The position numbers were made by a program, and so were the translations under genes. Below the pieces are notes generated by a model. That model saw nothing but the letters and a program-made list of their open reading frames with translations, did not search any database and was not told where the DNA came from. A stretch of DNA of 64,000 bases from CAIKMD01 sp036501365 (GTDB taxonomy: Bacteria > Pseudomonadota > Alphaproteobacteria > ATCC43930 > CGMCC-115725): the NCBI GenBank assembly GCA_036501365.1, contig DASYAL010000049.1, positions 85,373-149,372 of the forward strand, written 5' to 3'. Shown here in pieces: positions 61,618-64,000 of the stretch. Each line of letters begins with the position of its first letter. Position 1 is the stretch's first letter.

Positions 61618-62090
61618 GCGGGCGGCGCTTCGCTTCTCCCTTCCCTCTCCGTGCGGCCCTGCCGCTGATCGCGACCGTGCTGCTGCTCGGCGGCTGCGCC
61701 GTTGGCCCCGATTGGGCGGCGATCGCCCAACAGGCGGCGCAGCTTCGCGCCGGTTGCGAGAGCCAATACACCGCCGGCACGATCAAGACCGCGCTCGCCA
61801 CCGAGCAATGCGCCGATCCGCCGATCCATAATCTCTATGCGAGCGCGGGCTATCCCGATCTCGACGTGCTCGACGCCTATTTCGCCAAGCGCGAGGCGAT
61901 CGCGGCGCAGCTCGACCGCCATGCGATCGCACCGGAGGAGGCACGCGCCGAATTCGCCCAGGCGCTGGTCGACCAGAACACCGCCTTGCAGCAGCGTGCC
62001 ACCAACCGCGCCGTCGGCTTCGCCGCGATCAACTCGACCATGCCGGTCTATTGCAATCGCGTCGGCCACGGCTCGATGATCTGCCAATGA
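61614..62090 (+). CDS. Hypothetical lipoprotein
   Basis: The 158-residue protein has a lipoprotein signal (LPLIATVLLLGGCAVG, acylated Cys near residue 28). The mature region (AQLRAGCESQYTAGTIKTALATEQCADPPI, YPDLDVLDAYFAKREAIAAQLDRH) is alpha-helical with four further cysteines that could pair. TTG 61614 overlaps the grxD stop. No family name comes to mind. Its stop overlaps the next small gene's ATG. Confidence 0.72.
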   Translation: MSGRRFASPFPLRAALPLIATVLLLGGCAVGPDWAAIAQQAAQLRAGCESQYTAGTIKTALATEQCADPPIHNLYASAGYPDLDVLDAYFAKREAIAAQLDRHAIAPEEARAEFAQALVDQNTALQQRATNRAVGFAAINSTMPVYCNRVGHGSMICQ

Positions 62091-62464
62091 AGCCGGCCAA
62101 CGACCGCGTGCCGCTCGACGACGTCTGGGCGCAGGGTTATTCGATTGCCGAGCTGTGGGGCCACAGCGCCTGCGTGACGCGCGCGACCAGCGCGGTCGAT
62201 GGCGCACATCCGCTGCTCTGGGGCATCCTCGGCATCGCCGAATACCAGATCGATCGCGGCGCCGGGCATCGCTATTTGCGCGACCGCCTGCTCGCCGGCG
62301 ACTGGATCGCGATCGGCTATCGCGCGCCCAAGACCGCGGCCTCGCCGCTGGTCGTCGTGCCGCCGATCCCCGACGCGAAATTCGGCAAGAAGCAATCGGC
62401 GATCGGCCGCGACGACGCCGAGTTCGTCGATCTGCGCGTCGTCCACGCGCGCTCGATGGGTTGA
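62087..62464 (+). CDS. Hypothetical protein
   Basis: The 125-residue protein (KPANDRVPLDDVWAQGYSIAELWGHS, GILGIAEYQIDRGAGHRYLRDRLLAGDWIAIGYRAP) has no signal peptide and no recognised motifs. It shares ATGA with the lipoprotein stop, so it is translated with it, at the end of the purC-to-grxD run. The sequence looks like a real folded protein, with no cysteine-rich or low-complexity part. Confidence 0.6.
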   Translation: MKPANDRVPLDDVWAQGYSIAELWGHSACVTRATSAVDGAHPLLWGILGIAEYQIDRGAGHRYLRDRLLAGDWIAIGYRAPKTAASPLVVVPPIPDAKFGKKQSAIGRDDAEFVDLRVVHARSMG

Positions 62465-62862
62465 GCCGCGCCGCCGAGAACCAGGCCGAGTGGCGTCGGC
62501 GACTTTCAGCACCGCTATTTGCGCTTCCAGCTCTTGGACTTTCCAGTCGGTCTGCATATTTTCGCAGCGCGTCCTGGACAAATCTGTCCTTGATAGTGCG
62601 CGCCAGATAAACGTGCGCGTTCTGCACTTTCGCGCCGCACGCGCGCCAATGCCCCCATCATGCGAGTTTCCCGATGGTTGTTTGAATTTTCCGCCAATGT
62701 TCGATTGTCGACACAAGTTATGGCGGTGTGTGGCGGCTCGACCAGGACTTGGATGGTCGCTCCAACCCATGGCAGACGTGGGCAAATAAGCCGGACGCCC
62801 ATCTTCCATTTCTTCCATTCCGATCTTGATCGACCGGCGGAGAGTTTGCACAATCATCGACA
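62465..62862. other. 398-bp gene-free stretch upstream of the ECF sigma gene
   Basis: Several short frames cross this stretch on both strands but none has a family pattern or a good ribosome binding site. No hairpin with a T-run and no family A, B, C or D repeat was seen. The part 62700-62862 should contain the sigma gene's promoter; I could not find the TGATC-type motif used by ChrR-linked sigma factors. Confidence 0.5.
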
Positions 62863-63510
62863 ATGGCTTATCCGCCGATTGTGTCTCAGGAGCGCCCACA
62901 AAAATCGCCAGCGACACTGGGCGACGTCCTCTATGCCACGTCCAAAGCCTTGGTCCCCGAGCAGGACTGGGTCGCGCTCGTCCAGTCGATCGCCGCGGGC
63001 GACCAGCTCGCGCTGCATGCGCTTTACGAGCGCACATATCGCATCGTCTTCACCTTGGCCATGCGAATCACGGCCAACCGGGAAACCGCCGAAGAGGTGA
63101 CGCTCGACGTCTTCCACCACGTTTGGCGGCGCGCGTCGGGTTACGACGCGGCGAACGGCACGGTGCTCGGCTGGATCATGAACCAGGCGCGCTCGCGGGC
63201 GATCGACCGGTTGCGCTTCGAGAACCGAAAGAAGCGTAACGGCGAAAGCGATGTGCAGCCGCCGGCCGACGCGGTCGCCGATCCGCGCGACGTTCTCGAG
63301 CTGCGCGAGCAAGGCGAGACGTTGCGCACAGCATTGGCGGTGCTCACGCCGGACGAGCGAGAGGCGATCGAAACGACCTTCTTCGCCGGGCTCACGCATG
63401 CCGAAGCCGCGGCGCGGCTGAACCAGCCGTTGGGAACGATCAAGACGCGCATTCGTTCAGGACTGCACAAGTTGCGGCGGACAATGACCGCGGAATTGGA
63501 AAAGCCATGA
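62863..63510 (+). CDS. ECF sigma factor, RpoE/SigK-type
   Basis: The 215-residue sigma factor has region 2 (QSIAAGDQLALHALYERTYRIVFTLAMRIT, ETAEEVTLDVFHHVWRRASGYD, VLGWIMNQARSRAIDRLR) and region 4 (LTPDEREAIETTFFAGLTHAEAAARLNQPLGTIKTRIRSGLHKLRR). The next gene, overlapping its stop as ATGA, encodes a ChrR-type zinc anti-sigma. Pairs of this kind (Rhodobacter RpoE/ChrR) respond to singlet oxygen or related oxidative stress. Confidence 0.92.
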   Translation: MAYPPIVSQERPQKSPATLGDVLYATSKALVPEQDWVALVQSIAAGDQLALHALYERTYRIVFTLAMRITANRETAEEVTLDVFHHVWRRASGYDAANGTVLGWIMNQARSRAIDRLRFENRKKRNGESDVQPPADAVADPRDVLELREQGETLRTALAVLTPDEREAIETTFFAGLTHAEAAARLNQPLGTIKTRIRSGLHKLRRTMTAELEKP

Positions 63511-64000
63511 GTACGTCCCCTTTGGACCGTTGCGAGCAGAGCGACGCAACCTGCGCCTATGCGCTGCAGGCCGTGCCGCAGAGCGCAGTGGCCACGATCG
63601 AGGCCCACATCGCCGCGTGCCCGGATTGCCAGCGCGAGTTGGAGAGCCTCCGCCCGGTGGTGAAGCGGTTCGTCGCCTGGCCGACGGACGTGCTGCGTCC
63701 GACGGCTCCGCTGCAAGAGCGCTTGGCGCGCCTTATCGCCGAGGAGACGGGAAAGCCGCCGGTGCTGCCGCCGGCGCGGCAATGGTCCGAGCCGGAATGG
63801 GAACGGGTCGCGCCGGGGATCGAGTGCAAGCTGTTCGCGACCGATGTGGAGCGGCACCGGGTCAGCATGCTGGTGCGCCTCGCGCCGGGCGCGAGCTACC
63901 CGGCGCATACCCATGCCGGCGTCGAAGAATTGCACCTCCTCGACGGCGAGCTGTGGATCGACGAGCGCAAGCTCTGTCCGGGCGACTACAACTATGGTCC
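63507..64000 (+). CDS. ChrR-type anti-sigma factor (cut by window edge)
   Basis: About 164 codons are present before the window ends. Residues 1-60 form the zinc-binding anti-sigma domain with the H-x3-C-x2-C motif (His34, Cys38, Cys41 in AHIAACPDCQRE). Residues 95-164 begin a cupin domain (PGIECKLFATDVERHRVSM, AHTHAGVEELHLLDGE). ChrR has just this build; the cupin half senses the oxidant. ATG 63507 shares ATGA with the sigma gene stop. Confidence 0.9.
   Translation, partial: MSTSPLDRCEQSDATCAYALQAVPQSAVATIEAHIAACPDCQRELESLRPVVKRFVAWPTDVLRPTAPLQERLARLIAEETGKPPVLPPARQWSEPEWERVAPGIECKLFATDVERHRVSMLVRLAPGASYPAHTHAGVEELHLLDGELWIDERKLCPGDYNYG

Noticed and set aside
62465..62862. Several short frames (for example 62515-62853 minus, 62660-63100 plus)
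   Set aside because: They have no ribosome binding site, conserved motif or codon bias, and the longer ones run into the sigma gene.

Overview
The window is high-GC bacterial chromosome, most likely from an alphaproteobacterium. The pointers are the gene order purC-purS-purQ-purL-bolA-grxD, a DUF1476 protein (zeta-type F1-ATPase inhibitor), an ECF sigma factor paired with a DUF1109/NrsF anti-sigma, an ECF/ChrR pair, YXWGXW-type secreted proteins and many NMT1-like periplasmic binding proteins. I cannot place it below class; Rhodospirillales or Hyphomicrobiales would fit. No phage, integrase, transposase or CRISPR array is visible.

Layout. 1-5164: two tandem binding proteins, a tungstate-binding-type protein back to back with moaA, NAD kinase, a YXWGXW repeat protein. 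5520-14032: small-molecule metabolism (MFS carrier, haloacid dehalogenase, two glutathione transferases with a TetR regulator, ArgE-type deacetylase, AstE/AspA-type amidohydrolase, ferredoxin-like/MBL protein, cupin, secreted isochorismatase-like protein). 14145-32319: five further ABC-type binding proteins without any permease or ATPase gene, a complete TAXI-TRAP transporter (binding protein, fused permease, DUF1850), a small glycosyltransferase/methyltransferase pair, a CtpA protease, and an uncharacterised catabolic cluster (flavin monooxygenase, class II aldolase, Gfo/Idh and FAD dehydrogenases). 32477-34456: one visibly AT-richer gene fusing a GHKL ATPase to a PD-(D/E)XK-like nuclease domain. 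This is the best candidate for an undescribed (probably defence) system. 34499-40436: an envelope-stress-like module in which an ECF sigma/NrsF pair diverges from a doxX-opgC-TPR-MOSC operon, and a GTAACC-N16-CGAA promoter matching the Caulobacter SigF motif lies between them; two small secreted paralogues follow. 40497-46782: tRNA-Leu, CinA-like protein, map, ArsR/AHSA1/AhpD operon, radC, PAS protein, HAD and DJ-1/PfpI proteins. 46864-51776: DUF72-ligD-ku, a two-component NHEJ operon. 52021-55933: secreted proteins, purB, a broken GIY-YIG nuclease gene. 55996-62464: NRDE protein and the late purine operon. 62863-64000: a second ECF sigma with a ChrR-type anti-sigma running off the end.

Four classes of short palindromic repeats are scattered between genes: about 140-bp elements with TCGTTGCA-like ends (four copies), CTAG-bounded hairpins (three) and the GTCATTGCGAG...CAATCCAG repeat (one near tRNA-Leu, two flanking the broken GIY-YIG gene). 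In several places these elements supply stop codons, a leader or the start of a coding region.

Starts were chosen from Shine-Dalgarno matches, signal peptides and gene overlaps; family calls come from motifs read by eye, without database searches.
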